In this document: in pieces, positions 7,032 to 15,648 of the stretch
How the letters are laid out: each line of letters begins with the position of its first letter
Numbering within the stretch: position 1 is the first letter of the stretch
Source of the DNA: Anaerolineae bacterium
Lineage (GTDB): Bacteria > Chloroflexota > Anaerolineae > JAAYZQ01
NCBI GenBank assembly: GCA_016926595.1
Contig: JAFGOG010000129.1
Coordinates: forward strand, 1 to 20,160
DNA length: 20,160 nt
Direction: 5' to 3'
Position numbers and translations under genes: made by a program
Notes under the pieces: model-generated
Seen by the model: only the letters and a program-made list of their open reading frames with translations
The model's database searches: none
What the model was told of the DNA's origin: nothing

Positions 7032-7133
7032 GCAGAACTGTATTGACAAGCTGGAGAGGGTCACCAGCACAACGGAATGACAAGCGCATCACGGTTGAGA
7101 CCAGGTTGGCGCTTTCTCATAGCCGAGAAACCG

Positions 7134-8609
7134 ATGGACAACGTCGTTCAGGAATTCGAAAATCTGACACAACAGGACTTGGCCTTTTTCGAAAGGCTAG
7201 CTAAGGATCTGCCCTTCCTCGCCGATCTCAGCTTAGCCGACGTGACGGTGTATTGCCTGCGGTCGAGCGGTGAAGCGACGGTGATCGCCCAAGCCAGGCC
7301 GCACTCGATCATGCCTATTTACACCGAAGCGCTTATCGGCAAGCCGATCACAGCCGAAGATGATCCGGCCGTATTCCGCGCCCTGACGGCAGGCCAGCGA
7401 AGCAGTGGCCAGCGACCTTTGCCGGGGCGTGACATCACTGTTTTCCAAGAGGTGTGGCCGTTGTGGGCCGCCAAGGGACGGACATTGGCTGCGGTGTCCA
7501 TTGAAACAAGCCTGCTCGAGCGCGAACGACACCTACGCCGGGGCAAGGTATTCCCTCGGGCCCTGAAGCAAGTTCAAGAGGCGGTATTGACCGGCATCCT
7601 GCGTGGTCTCGACCGGCTGACCCCGCTCGGGGAACACGACGGGATAATGGTGATAGATACTGAACACCGCATCCAGTTTGCCAGCGCCGTCGCCATTAAT
7701 CTATACGGCAAGATCGGCTACACCGGTGCGCTGTTGAAAAAGCGGCTCGAGGATCTGGGGATAGACGACCACGGTCTGGCCTTCCAGATACTGGAAAGGC
7801 GTGAGTGCCTGGAAGCAGAGATCAAGGCTCACGATCGGATCTGGATCAAGAAAGGCATGCCTCTGTTTTCTACCACCCGGCGCTGGCCTCGGCTCTTGCC
7901 GGCACAGGATGGCCGATGGACGCTGTCAGGCGCAATGTTGATCGTCAGCGATGTAACGGAACAGCGGCGCCAGGCAGAAGAGCTACAGATCAAGGTGACG
8001 ATGATCCGGGAGATCCACCACCGGGTCAAGAACAATCTGCAGACGATCGCGTCGCTGCTGCGCATGCAGGCACGGCGGAGTGACTCGAGCCAGGTCCGCC
8101 AGGCGTTAGAAGAGGGTGTCAGTCGCATCTTGAGCGTGGCGGTTATACACGAGTTCCTAGCCCACCAAGACGACAGGGTGATCAACATCCGGGAAGTCAG
8201 CCAGCGGATCATGGCCCAGTTTGGCGAAGGGGGGTTGGACCAGCAGAAAAAGATACGGCTGAAACTGAGCGGGCCGAACATCTATCTGCCGACCCAACAA
8301 GCCACGGCCTGTGCCTTGATTATCAATGAGCTGATCCAGAATGCTCTGGAACACGGTTACGGCCAAAAACAGGTCGGCACGATCAGTGTCAACCTAGAGG
8401 ACGATGGCAGCAGGGTGATCATCAGCGTCCACGACGACGGGTCAGGGCTGCCCGAAGCATTCGACCTGACCCACAGAGATACCATGGGCTTGCAGATCAT
8501 CACGAGCCTGGCTCAGAACGAGCTGAAGGGTACTTTCAAACTGACTGGACGGGACAAAGGCGTCTCGGCCACTGTCGCATTCTCCAAACTGTCTCAAGGA
8601 GGTCCATAA
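7134..8609 (+). CDS. pdtaS: PdtaS-type sensor histidine kinase (HisKA_2 family)
   Basis: This soluble kinase (491 aa from the chosen start) has no membrane segment. It begins with the PdtaS-type N-terminal domain (LTQQDLAFFERLAKDLPFLADLSLADVTVYCL, in pieces; GAF-like fold), then a PAS-like domain (HDGIMVIDTEHRIQFAS to LIVSDVTEQ). The dimerisation/phosphoacceptor region is the HisKA_2 motif EIHHRVKNNLQ, followed by an ATPase domain with the N-box INELIQNALEHGYG and DDGSGLP. The frame is open back to an ATG at 7077, but the domain starts shortly after the ATG at 7134, which has only a weak GAG ahead. Either start is possible; the longer one gives 510 aa. Its stop overlaps the pdtaR start by one base (TAATG), so the pair forms one cytoplasmic phosphorelay. 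The signal it senses is unknown. Confidence 0.92.
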   Translation: MDNVVQEFENLTQQDLAFFERLAKDLPFLADLSLADVTVYCLRSSGEATVIAQARPHSIMPIYTEALIGKPITAEDDPAVFRALTAGQRSSGQRPLPGRDITVFQEVWPLWAAKGRTLAAVSIETSLLERERHLRRGKVFPRALKQVQEAVLTGILRGLDRLTPLGEHDGIMVIDTEHRIQFASAVAINLYGKIGYTGALLKKRLEDLGIDDHGLAFQILERRECLEAEIKAHDRIWIKKGMPLFSTTRRWPRLLPAQDGRWTLSGAMLIVSDVTEQRRQAEELQIKVTMIREIHHRVKNNLQTIASLLRMQARRSDSSQVRQALEEGVSRILSVAVIHEFLAHQDDRVINIREVSQRIMAQFGEGGLDQQKKIRLKLSGPNIYLPTQQATACALIINELIQNALEHGYGQKQVGTISVNLEDDGSRVIISVHDDGSGLPEAFDLTHRDTMGLQIITSLAQNELKGTFKLTGRDKGVSATVAFSKLSQGGP

Positions 8610-9211
8610 TGGCAGAACGGACACGGATTATCATCGCCGATGATGAATCGATCATCCGCATGGATTTGCGCGAAATGCTCAGCAACCTGGGCTACCTCGT
8701 GGTCGGCGAGGTAAGCGATGGGCGAAGCGCCGTCAACCTGGCGCGGGAGCTCAAACCTGAGATCGTCGTCATGGACATCAAATTCGAGGGCGATGAGTAT
8801 GATGGCATCGACGCCGCCCGGGTTCTGACTGAAGAAAAGGTCGCTCCCGTGCTTCTCTTGACGGCCTACAGCCAGCGTGAGTTGGTAGCGCGGGCCAGGG
8901 AAGCCGGCGTCGTCGGCTATCTTGTCAAGCCATTCCGCGAATCAGATTTGGCGCCGGCTATCGAGGTCGCGTTAGCCCGATTCGAAGAGTTCAAGGCGAT
9001 GGAGAAGCAGGTCGGTGGTCTACAAGATGCGTTAGAGACTCGCAAGTTCGTGGACCGCGCCAAAGGCATCCTCATGGATACCCAGAGCCTGAGCGAGGCC
9101 GAGGCATTCCGCAAGATCCAGAAGATGAGCATGAACACCCGCAAAACGATGAAAGAGGTGGCTGAAGCGATCATCCTGGCCTATCAGACCCAGCAGCAGA
9201 GTTTGGTATGA
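8609..9211 (+). CDS. pdtaR: PdtaR-type response regulator with ANTAR RNA-binding domain (transcription antiterminator)
   Basis: The 200-aa protein couples a receiver domain (about 5-122) to a C-terminal ANTAR domain (about 136-192). Receiver residues are intact: D11/D12, phosphoacceptor D56 in VMDIKF, T85 in LLTAYS and K107 in VKPF. The ANTAR part has the family pattern LETRKFVDRAKGILM...LSEAEAFRKIQKMSM...MKEVAEAII. ANTAR proteins bind paired small hairpins in leader RNAs and stop a terminator from forming, so this regulator should act on RNA rather than DNA. A full AAGGAGGT Shine-Dalgarno at 8597-8604 lies inside the end of pdtaS, showing strong coupled translation. It is the last gene before the bidirectional terminator. 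Its RNA targets were not found in this window. Confidence 0.95.
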   Translation: MAERTRIIIADDESIIRMDLREMLSNLGYLVVGEVSDGRSAVNLARELKPEIVVMDIKFEGDEYDGIDAARVLTEEKVAPVLLLTAYSQRELVARAREAGVVGYLVKPFRESDLAPAIEVALARFEEFKAMEKQVGGLQDALETRKFVDRAKGILMDTQSLSEAEAFRKIQKMSMNTRKTMKEVAEAIILAYQTQQQSLV

Positions 9212-9251
9212 GTGCAGGCGCCGGGCACCACACCCGGCACGCCAGCTCTAC

Positions 9252-9288
9252 AAAAAAAGGCCCTCGCTCAAAGGCGAGGGCTTTTTTT
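9252..9288. terminator. Bidirectional intrinsic terminator between converging operons
   Basis: GCCCTCGC (9260-9267) and GCGAGGGC (9274-9281) form a perfect 8-bp stem with a 6-nt loop. It is flanked by seven A on the left (9252-9258) and seven T on the right (9282-9288), so it terminates in both directions. It serves pdtaR (stop 9211) on the plus strand and the phosphatase gene (stop 9297) on the minus strand. A smaller hairpin, GCCGGG/CCCGGC (9220-9238), precedes it on the pdtaR side. Confidence 0.92.
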
Positions 9289-9296
9289 GAGGGCTG

Positions 9297-9992
9297 CTAT
9301 CGGCGTTCCATGTCAGGCAGGCCAGACACCAGGTCCGCAGCCGGTCCATACAGATGGGCATACGTTGCCCAGGCGAGCAACCTGCCTTCCAACCGGCCGT
9401 CCCTCCACTCAACCTCGATCTCGGAGATCGAGCAGTTGTGGTTCTCTGCACGAAGGTAGCCAAGGCCGACATTGGGGCAGAGGTCAGGCAGGGTCACGGT
9501 AAAGATACCACCGTGCCCCACCACGATCGAGTTGTGGTTGTCCTTGCCAGCAAAGATCTGCTCAATCCCGGCCCGCATCCTGTCACGGATCGTGATATAG
9601 TTGTCCCCGTTGGGAAAAGCCCTCTCTACTTGGCCCCTGAACCAGCTCTCGATGATATGGTTGTGGAGCGCCCAGGCCTCAATGGTGGACGGTTGAAGCT
9701 CCATATCACCGACGTCGATCTCCCGAAAGTTGTCCATGACAACGACCGGCAGGCCGAGATAGCGGGCAATGATCTCCGCCGTCTCCTTGGCCCGCTTCAG
9801 CGGCGAGGAATAGACAGTATGGATATTATAGTCCGCTCGACCCGCCTCTGCTGCCTCGAGGAAATGCACGGCGGTCTGTTCCGCCTGCAAGACGCCCTTG
9901 GCCGTGAGCGAGTAATCCACCCACCGGGAGGAAAACTCTTTGGTCAAGTTGGCCAGGTTCTCACCATGCCTCACCAGGAAAAGATGGTTCAT
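9297..9992 (-). CDS. Histidine phosphatase / phosphoglycerate-mutase superfamily protein
   Basis: The 231-aa product begins MNHLFLVRHGEN, the family's phosphohistidine motif (H10), right at the N-terminus as is usual. Further family elements are YSSPLKRAKETAE (phosphate-binding Arg) and the second catalytic His in VVGHGG. It is a cytoplasmic enzyme acting on a phosphorylated small molecule or protein; the substrate cannot be told from sequence. Start choice: the frame is open back to 10076, and a GTG at 10052 would overlap the kinase stop as GTGA, but both add residues unlike the family, so the ATG at 9992 is preferred despite a weak GGA ribosome site. It is the last gene of the long minus-strand series and ends 9 bases from the terminator. 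Dephosphorylation linked to the preceding kinase is only a possibility. Confidence 0.88.
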   Translation of the reverse strand: MNHLFLVRHGENLANLTKEFSSRWVDYSLTAKGVLQAEQTAVHFLEAAEAGRADYNIHTVYSSPLKRAKETAEIIARYLGLPVVVMDNFREIDVGDMELQPSTIEAWALHNHIIESWFRGQVERAFPNGDNYITIRDRMRAGIEQIFAGKDNHNSIVVGHGGIFTVTLPDLCPNVGLGYLRAENHNCSISEIEVEWRDGRLEGRLLAWATYAHLYGPAADLVSGLPDMERR

Positions 9993-10048
9993 AGGTCCAG
10001 CTTGCTGTTCTGCCGAGACATCGTGTTGGAAGGCAATGTTGCGCGTTG

Positions 10049-11377
10049 TCACGCCCGTAGCTCGACCGGAAGCCACACAGTAAAGGTGGCGCCCTTACCT
10101 TCCCGGCTTTCCACCTCGATCGATCCGCCATGGTCTTGGACGATGCCCAGGCTTACCGACAAGCCGAGCCCGGTGCTCCGACCCGTCGACTTGGTGGTGT
10201 AGAACGGCTCAAAAATGCGGGGCAGCGCGGCCGGGGTGATGCCCACGCCGGTATCGGCAACCCGCACCGCAATCCTGCCGTCTAGCCGCCCGGTCGTTAC
10301 CGCCAGCTTGCCCCCATGCGGCATGGCCTGAAGGGCATTGACGAACAGGTTGAGCCAAACCTGCCTGAGGCGGGTGGTGTCGAGCGAGAGAAGGGGCAAG
10401 TCGGGATCGTAATGCTCCTCGACAGCTATGCCGTTACTCTCCAACTGAGAGCGGACCAGCGCCATGGTGTCGCGCACTAGCTGGTTGACGTCAACCTGTT
10501 GGCGGGTGGGCTCGGTTTGCCGTGCAAAATCGAGCAGGTTGAGCACAATCCCACGGGCGCGGCGGGCCTCGGCGGCGATGATCGACAGGTCTCTGCGAGC
10601 CGCATCGTCCAAGCAATCCTTTTTCAGCACAAACTCAGCGAGACTCAGCACAGGGGTCAAGGGGTTGTTCAACTCGTGAGCTATTCCCGCCGCCAACTCG
10701 CCGACGGCTGCCATGCGGGCCGACTGGATGAGGTGAGCCTGGGCCTGCTGCAGCTCCTCCTCAGCACGCCTGCGCTCGGCCACTTCGGCCTGCAGCTCGA
10801 CGGCATAGGCGCGAAGCCGGTCCACAGCGTGCTGCAACTGATTGGTGGACAGCCGTTGCAGGAGGGCGATCCCGATCAAAGCGCTGACGACAGGCATGGC
10901 CGGCGCCACCCTTTCTATCGCCGGGCCATAGTCGCGAGCCCAACCCACCGTCATATAGCCCAGGATGCTCATCCCCAACACCGACCAGTGCATCCTACGA
11001 TCGCACAACATGCCGGCCAGCAGGATCGCAATCGCATAAAAAACTACAAAGGTCGTGGACAGCCCGGCAGTATAGTTGCCCCACCACCCCAGGGCGAGAA
11101 ACACGACCACAGGCACGTACCGGCCTTGGCGCCAGTACCCACGACGGACCAGCCACCAAGCAACGCCGATCGGCAGATCGACCAGGAGCATAACGGTTAT
11201 TGACCAGAAATAGAAAGCTTCGGCGAGCCAGCCGAGAATGACCAACAGGGTACAGACAACCAGCGCGAGGGCCATCATGGCAAAAGCCACCTTGGTCATA
11301 TACTCGCGCCGGCCCTCAGTCGCGTCAGTGGGGTAAGGGCCGACAAGGGTGTACCATAGACGATGCAGTGCATCCAT
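10049..11377 (-). CDS. Six-TM sensor histidine kinase (NtrB-like core)
   Basis: The 442-aa protein has about six hydrophobic helices in its first 175 residues (beginning VAFAMMALALVVCTLLVILG), then a coiled coil (LRAYAVELQAEVAERRRAEEELQQAQ) and a complete kinase core. The H-box is GELAAGIAHELNNPLTP (phospho-His about 234), the N-box NLFVNALQAMP, G1 DTGVGI, the F-box EPFYTTK and G2 GLGLSVS. No PAS or large extracellular domain is present, so the signal is probably read within the membrane. The frame stays open up to 11518, but that part overlaps the ATPase gene, so the ATG at 11377 is chosen; its ribosome site is weak. It follows the transporter ATPase by 49 bases. No response regulator gene lies beside it in this window, so its partner is unknown. 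Confidence 0.9.
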   Translation of the reverse strand: MDALHRLWYTLVGPYPTDATEGRREYMTKVAFAMMALALVVCTLLVILGWLAEAFYFWSITVMLLVDLPIGVAWWLVRRGYWRQGRYVPVVVFLALGWWGNYTAGLSTTFVVFYAIAILLAGMLCDRRMHWSVLGMSILGYMTVGWARDYGPAIERVAPAMPVVSALIGIALLQRLSTNQLQHAVDRLRAYAVELQAEVAERRRAEEELQQAQAHLIQSARMAAVGELAAGIAHELNNPLTPVLSLAEFVLKKDCLDDAARRDLSIIAAEARRARGIVLNLLDFARQTEPTRQQVDVNQLVRDTMALVRSQLESNGIAVEEHYDPDLPLLSLDTTRLRQVWLNLFVNALQAMPHGGKLAVTTGRLDGRIAVRVADTGVGITPAALPRIFEPFYTTKSTGRSTGLGLSVSLGIVQDHGGSIEVESREGKGATFTVWLPVELRA

Positions 11378-11426
11378 GCAGATTGTCTGTAACCTCGGTC
11401 CCCTGAGGAAAGGGGGGCTCAGCGCC

Positions 11427-12179
11427 TCACAAAATGTGCGCCAGGAACTGCCTGGTTCGTTCCTCCTTTGGGTTCGTAAACAGCTCGCCAGGCGGCCCCT
11501 GTTCGGCCCACACCCCATCGGCCATCAGGATTACACGGTCGGCGACATCGCGGGCAAAGTGCAGCTCGTGGGTGACGACAACCATCGTCATCCCTTCGTT
11601 GGCCAGCCGTTCCATGACGTCGACCACTTCGCCGATCAGCTCTGGGTCAAGCGCCGAAGTGGGCTCGTCGAACAGCATGATCTTGGGTTCCATGGCCAAC
11701 GCCCGGGCGATAGCCACGCGCTGCTGCTGCCCACCCGACAGTCGGGAGGGGAACTCGTCCCGCTTGTCCGACAAACCGACCCACGACAAGAGCTCTTCGG
11801 CCTTGGCGGCAGCCTGCGCCTTGGGCATCCCTTTGACGGTCAACGGCGCTTCGATAACGTTGCCCAGGGCAGTCATGTGGGGGAAGAGGTTGAATTGCTG
11901 AAAGACCATGCCCGCCTTCTTGCGCAGCTCGCGTATGTGATGACGCTGCTCACGGCCCGGTTCGCGGGCATCGATCACGACGCCATCGACCTCGATGGTG
12001 CCCGCTGAAGGCTGCTCCAGGTAGTTAATGCAGCGCAGGAAGGTGCTCTTGCCACCGCCTGACGGCCCGATGATGACCACTACCTCGGCCGGCATTACGT
12101 CCAGGTCCACGCCCTTGATGACGTGTAGGGGGCCGAAGTATTTATGTAGACCTTTGACTTTGATGATCGGTTCTGTCAT
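11427..12179 (-). CDS. Polar-amino-acid-type ABC transporter ATPase (GlnQ/HisP family)
   Basis: This 250-aa ATPase powers the permease encoded just before it. Walker A is GPSGGGKST (38-46), the Q-loop lies in [16 protein letters not shown], the signature is LSGGQQQRV (147-155), Walker B is IMLFDEP (167-173) and the switch His is in VVTHEL (about 204). The [13 protein letters not shown] segment and length are typical of amino-acid importers of the GlnQ/HisP class. The ATG at 12179 has AGGAGG seven bases upstream; this ribosome site overlaps the last codons and stop of the permease, so the two are coupled. An in-frame GTG at 12197 is less likely. The sensor kinase follows 49 bases later. The substrate cannot be deduced from an ATPase. 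Confidence 0.95.
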   Translation of the reverse strand: MTEPIIKVKGLHKYFGPLHVIKGVDLDVMPAEVVVIIGPSGGGKSTFLRCINYLEQPSAGTIEVDGVVIDAREPGREQRHHIRELRKKAGMVFQQFNLFPHMTALGNVIEAPLTVKGMPKAQAAAKAEELLSWVGLSDKRDEFPSRLSGGQQQRVAIARALAMEPKIMLFDEPTSALDPELIGEVVDVMERLANEGMTMVVVTHELHFARDVADRVILMADGVWAEQGPPGELFTNPKEERTRQFLAHIL

Positions 12180-12183
12180 ACTC

Positions 12184-14601
12184 CTACCTCCTCTCACTGC
12201 GCGCCATGTAGGTTTCCAGCTTGCCCTGGAGAAACTGGAAGATGACGGTCAATATCCAGTAAAAGGCCGCGGCGACGATAAAGGTCTCCAGCGAGCGAAA
12301 GTACTGGCGGCCGACCTTCTGCGCCCGGTAGCTGAGCTCCCAGACGGCCATGACCGATACCAGGGCCGAGTCCTTCATCATGGCGATGAACTCGTTGCCA
12401 ATAGGCGGGATGACGATCCGGAACGCCTGGGGCAGGACGATGCGGCGAAAGGTCTGGGCTTGCGACATGCCCAGAGCGTGGGCTGCCTCGTGCTGGCCCT
12501 TGCCGATGGCCTGGATGCCGGCGCGAAAGATCTCACTCATATAGGCGCCATAGTTCACGCCCAGGGCCAGGATACCGGCTAACGTCGCCGGCAACACGAT
12601 ATTCAGACGGGGCAGACCCAAGTACCAGATGTAGATCTGGACGAGCAAGGGGGTGCCCCGGATCAACGAGATGTAAAAGCTGGACGCGCCATTAGCAATG
12701 GGGTTCTTGGATAGGTGTCCCAAGGCGCCGAACAGGGCCAACACCACCGCCAGGATGATCGAGGCGGCCGAGATATAAAAGGTCACACCAGCGCCCTGCA
12801 GGACAAAGGAGAACCAGTGGCCCATGAAAGCAACGTCGAGGTTGAAACGGCGCAGGATCGAGTAAAGGAGCACCAGGATGAGGATCCAGATGGCGGCGCC
12901 GAATATCCCTAACCGAGCCTGGTTCGTCCGCCGGCTGGCCATCAGCCATTGGGCCAGAGGCAGCGAGCCGGCTGCCTGATAACGTTGGACCACCCCTTCA
13001 CGCATGAGGAGCACGACCAGCACGACGTACCAGCCTATCAGCAGCAGCAGTGGCCACGAAAGCTGAAGCTGCACCGGCAGCGTATACATCTCGAGGTTAG
13101 AGGAGGTGGTGATCAACCGACCAAGCGCAAAAGAATGGCCCAATGGGATCACCTTAAGGTAGTAGAGACCCCCCAGCAGTATCAAAACCGCCACCAGCCC
13201 CAAGGCCAACCCCAGCGACTGCGGTTTCCCCCGGACCCTGTGGTAGCCAAGGATCAGGAGGCGCACGAGCGCCGCCAGAGCCGCCGCCACCAGCAGTATG
13301 TTCACCAGGAAGATCAATATCGTGACGAGCGCACCTACAAGGGGATAGGGAAAGACCTCAAAGAACGGAAGGCCCAATACGACGATGGGGCCGATGAGAA
13401 ACACCGCCAGGGCGAGGAGATGGCTCCAGGTCTTGAGTCTCCGCAGGCCCCACAGGCACACCAACCCAAGGAGACCGCTGACCAACGCCCAGGCAGCCAG
13501 CAACTTGCCCCACTGGGGTTGGTATCCAAGCTGAATCCAGGCAATGCGGGTGTCCTTCTGATTGGCCGTTTCCCATTGCCGGACCGTGCCATCATCCCCT
13601 GCCGAGAAAAGGCTGTCGGGTGTGGGGCCAAAGGCCAGGCCGTTGACCGAACTGAGGTGCCCCTCATAGATGGCGACGAACGTGCCGCCTGGTATCCGCC
13701 AGGCGCGGATTTTGGTGTCACCGCTGCCCGAAAGGACGGTTTTGCCGTCCTGGCTGAACGCCAGGCAGGTCACGGCGCCCCAATGACCTTCTGCGGTCCA
13801 CCTGACCTTGCCAGTTTCCAGATCCCAGAATAAACAGGTAGAGTCGACAGCGCCAGAAGCCAGGATCTGGCCATCGGGGCTAAAGGCCAGGGCAGTCACC
13901 TCTTTTTTGTGACCCAACCAGTCCTTCTGGGTTTCTGGGTCTTTCCAATACCCCTCCAGTCGACGCACCACTTCCCCGGTCCGGGCATTCCAGACCTGGA
14001 TTTCTGAGCCGTCGTCGGCGGCTACCAGGCTGCCGTCGGCGCTGAGGGCCACGACATGTTTGACATCCTGCCCAGGCCCGATCCTCTGGGTGACCTTCCC
14101 CGTCGCCAGATCCCAGACACGGACGATGCCATCTGTACCAACCGTGGCATACAACGACCCATCGGCCGCCAGAGAGGCGCCATTCAACGGGCCGCTGTTG
14201 TCGTCAAGGGTGGCCTTGGCCTGGCCGGAAGCCGTATCCCACACGCGGACTGTCCCATCCTGGCCCGCCGAAACCAGGGTCGCCCCATCAGGACTAAAGG
14301 CCACGCCGACCACGAGGCCACTGTGGCCGCGCAGGATGCGCATTGCCCAGTCTTGATCGGTCTCCCACAGCCGCACCGTGCCGTCCTTTGCGGCGGCAGC
14401 CAACTGGAAGCTGTCGGGGTGAAGGTCCAAGTCTTTGACCTCTACCGCCACGGGCAGCCGGATGGGACCGCCGGCATAGTACTGGATGGCGTACAAGAGG
14501 CTCAACACGCAGGTTACGGCAAGCAGTATTAACAGCAGCCTCATGGCTCGAGTCTGAGGTGGGGCTGCCTCCACGGGGCTGTCTGCTATCTCTGGAGTCA
14601 T
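12184..14601 (-). CDS. WD40 seven-bladed propeller fused to a HisM/GlnP-type amino-acid ABC permease
   Basis: This 805-aa protein is an unusual fusion. A membrane anchor spans about 20-43. Seven WD40 repeats follow at about 51-80, 92-122, 134-164, 176-204, 230-260, 272-301 and 314-343, most ending in a WD-like pair (RLWE, RVWD, QVWN, LFWD). Then come about six extra helices (about 366-386, 394-413, 420-450, 463-481, 516-533, 565-582). The C-terminal part (about 585-805) is a complete polar-amino-acid permease domain with RGTPLLVQ (648-655) and the EAA loop [20 protein letters not shown] (705-724) that contacts the ATPase. By the positive-inside rule (R18/R21 inside, RRLK at 387-390 inside) the propeller lies outside the cell. 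Ordinary permeases of this class are about 220-300 aa. GGAG precedes the ATG. The frame is continuous and the ATPase gene is coupled, so the fusion looks genuine. Confidence 0.95.
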   Translation of the reverse strand: MTPEIADSPVEAAPPQTRAMRLLLILLAVTCVLSLLYAIQYYAGGPIRLPVAVEVKDLDLHPDSFQLAAAAKDGTVRLWETDQDWAMRILRGHSGLVVGVAFSPDGATLVSAGQDGTVRVWDTASGQAKATLDDNSGPLNGASLAADGSLYATVGTDGIVRVWDLATGKVTQRIGPGQDVKHVVALSADGSLVAADDGSEIQVWNARTGEVVRRLEGYWKDPETQKDWLGHKKEVTALAFSPDGQILASGAVDSTCLFWDLETGKVRWTAEGHWGAVTCLAFSQDGKTVLSGSGDTKIRAWRIPGGTFVAIYEGHLSSVNGLAFGPTPDSLFSAGDDGTVRQWETANQKDTRIAWIQLGYQPQWGKLLAAWALVSGLLGLVCLWGLRRLKTWSHLLALAVFLIGPIVVLGLPFFEVFPYPLVGALVTILIFLVNILLVAAALAALVRLLILGYHRVRGKPQSLGLALGLVAVLILLGGLYYLKVIPLGHSFALGRLITTSSNLEMYTLPVQLQLSWPLLLLIGWYVVLVVLLMREGVVQRYQAAGSLPLAQWLMASRRTNQARLGIFGAAIWILILVLLYSILRRFNLDVAFMGHWFSFVLQGAGVTFYISAASIILAVVLALFGALGHLSKNPIANGASSFYISLIRGTPLLVQIYIWYLGLPRLNIVLPATLAGILALGVNYGAYMSEIFRAGIQAIGKGQHEAAHALGMSQAQTFRRIVLPQAFRIVIPPIGNEFIAMMKDSALVSVMAVWELSYRAQKVGRQYFRSLETFIVAAAFYWILTVIFQFLQGKLETYMARSERR

Positions 14602-14643
14602 CGCCTTCTCCTTGACCTTGTTCTGTTGCGTGCGACTGATGAA

Positions 14644-15621
14644 CTACTGCCTCACCGGGGCACGCACGTGGCAGGCTACCTGGTGATCGGTGCCGATCGA
14701 CACCAGGTCGGGCACTTGCTGATGGCAGATGTCGACGACCAGTGGGCAGCGAGGGTGAAACCGGCAGCCGGCTGGCGGGTTCAAGGGACTGGGCACATCA
14801 CCTTTGAGGATCATCCGACCACGCTCGCGGTCGGGATCGGGCACAGGGATCGCCGACAACAACGCCTCGGTGTAGGGGTGTTGCGGGTTTTGATACAATT
14901 CGCGGCGCTCGGCGATCTCGACGATCTTGCCCAGGTACATCACCGCCACACGGTCGCTAATATGCTCGACGACGCTCATGTTGTGGGCGATGAACAAGTA
15001 GGTAAGCTGCAGGTCGCGCTGCAACTGGCGCAGCAGGTTGAGCACCTGGGCTTGGATCGACACATCCAGGGCTGAGACTGGCTCGTCGCAGACGACAAAC
15101 TTGGGCTGGAGGATGAGGGCCCGGGCAATGCCGATCCGCTGACGCTGGCCACCCGAGAACTCGTGCGGGTAACGACGCATATAATCTTCCGACAGGCCAA
15201 CCCGCTCCATCATCTCCAACACGCGGCGCCGCCGCTCGTTGGCGTCGCGCATACCGTGAACGTACAGCGCTTCGCCGATACTATCGCTGACTTGGGAGCG
15301 AGGATCGAGAGAAGAAAAAGGATCCTGAAAGACGATCTGCATTTCCCTGCGTGCGGCCTTGAGTTCCTGCCGGTCCAAGGTCACCATGTCACGGCCTTCA
15401 AATAGGACCTGACCCCGGGTGGGCTCGATGAGACGCAATAGGGTACGCCCGACGGTAGTCTTGCCGCAGCCTGACTCACCCACCAGGCCCAACGTTTCAC
15501 CGCGGCGGATTTCAAAGCTGACGCCGTCTACGGCCTGAACCCAGCCCTGCACCCGCTGCAGTACCCCGCCCCGGACAGGGAAGTGTTTGACCAGATCTCG
15601 AACTTCTATCAAGCTCTCCAC
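14644..15621 (-). CDS. dppF: Dipeptide/oligopeptide ABC transporter ATPase (DppF/OppF type)
   Basis: One of two ATPases of the peptide importer (325 aa). Walker A is GESGCGKTT (48-56), the Q-loop lies in [12 protein letters not shown], the signature is [15 protein letters not shown], Walker B is [12 protein letters not shown] and the switch His is in IAHNMS. The C-terminal oligopeptide-transporter extension is present ([16 protein letters not shown] and the Cys-containing [10 protein letters not shown]). The [11 protein letters not shown] version of the Q-loop separates the F-type from the D-type subunit. The frame extends to a TTG at 15639, but a GTG at 15621 has GGAGAAGG just upstream and is the better start. 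It lies 27 bases after dppD and 42 bases before the WD40-permease gene, with no terminator in either gap. Confidence 0.93.
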   Translation of the reverse strand: MESLIEVRDLVKHFPVRGGVLQRVQGWVQAVDGVSFEIRRGETLGLVGESGCGKTTVGRTLLRLIEPTRGQVLFEGRDMVTLDRQELKAARREMQIVFQDPFSSLDPRSQVSDSIGEALYVHGMRDANERRRRVLEMMERVGLSEDYMRRYPHEFSGGQRQRIGIARALILQPKFVVCDEPVSALDVSIQAQVLNLLRQLQRDLQLTYLFIAHNMSVVEHISDRVAVMYLGKIVEIAERRELYQNPQHPYTEALLSAIPVPDPDRERGRMILKGDVPSPLNPPAGCRFHPRCPLVVDICHQQVPDLVSIGTDHQVACHVRAPVRQ

Positions 15622-15648
15622 GACCTTCTCCGCCTGCAAATCAACGAA

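Noticed and set aside
7043..7076. Perfect -35 hexamer TTGACA (7043-7048) upstream of pdtaS
   Set aside because: No acceptable -10 box lies 16-18 bases downstream, so a promoter is not called.
9220..9288. Two tandem hairpins after pdtaR considered as an ANTAR target
   Set aside because: The first has a 7-nt loop and the 6-nt loop of the second does not carry the expected A and G; the second is a plain bidirectional terminator at the end of converging genes.
9354..10202. 282-codon plus-strand frame across the phosphatase and kinase ends
   Set aside because: Antisense to two clear genes on the minus strand and without domain features.
12949..13833. Long open frame (294 codons) on the plus strand
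   Set aside because: It lies wholly antisense to the WD40-permease gene, is Gln/Arg/His-rich with no recognisable domain, and reflects the GC bias of the real gene.
12184..14601. The WD40-permease join as a sequencing or frameshift artefact
   Set aside because: The frame is continuous, the linker encodes regular membrane helices, and no internal start with a ribosome site or stop remnant was seen between the two parts.
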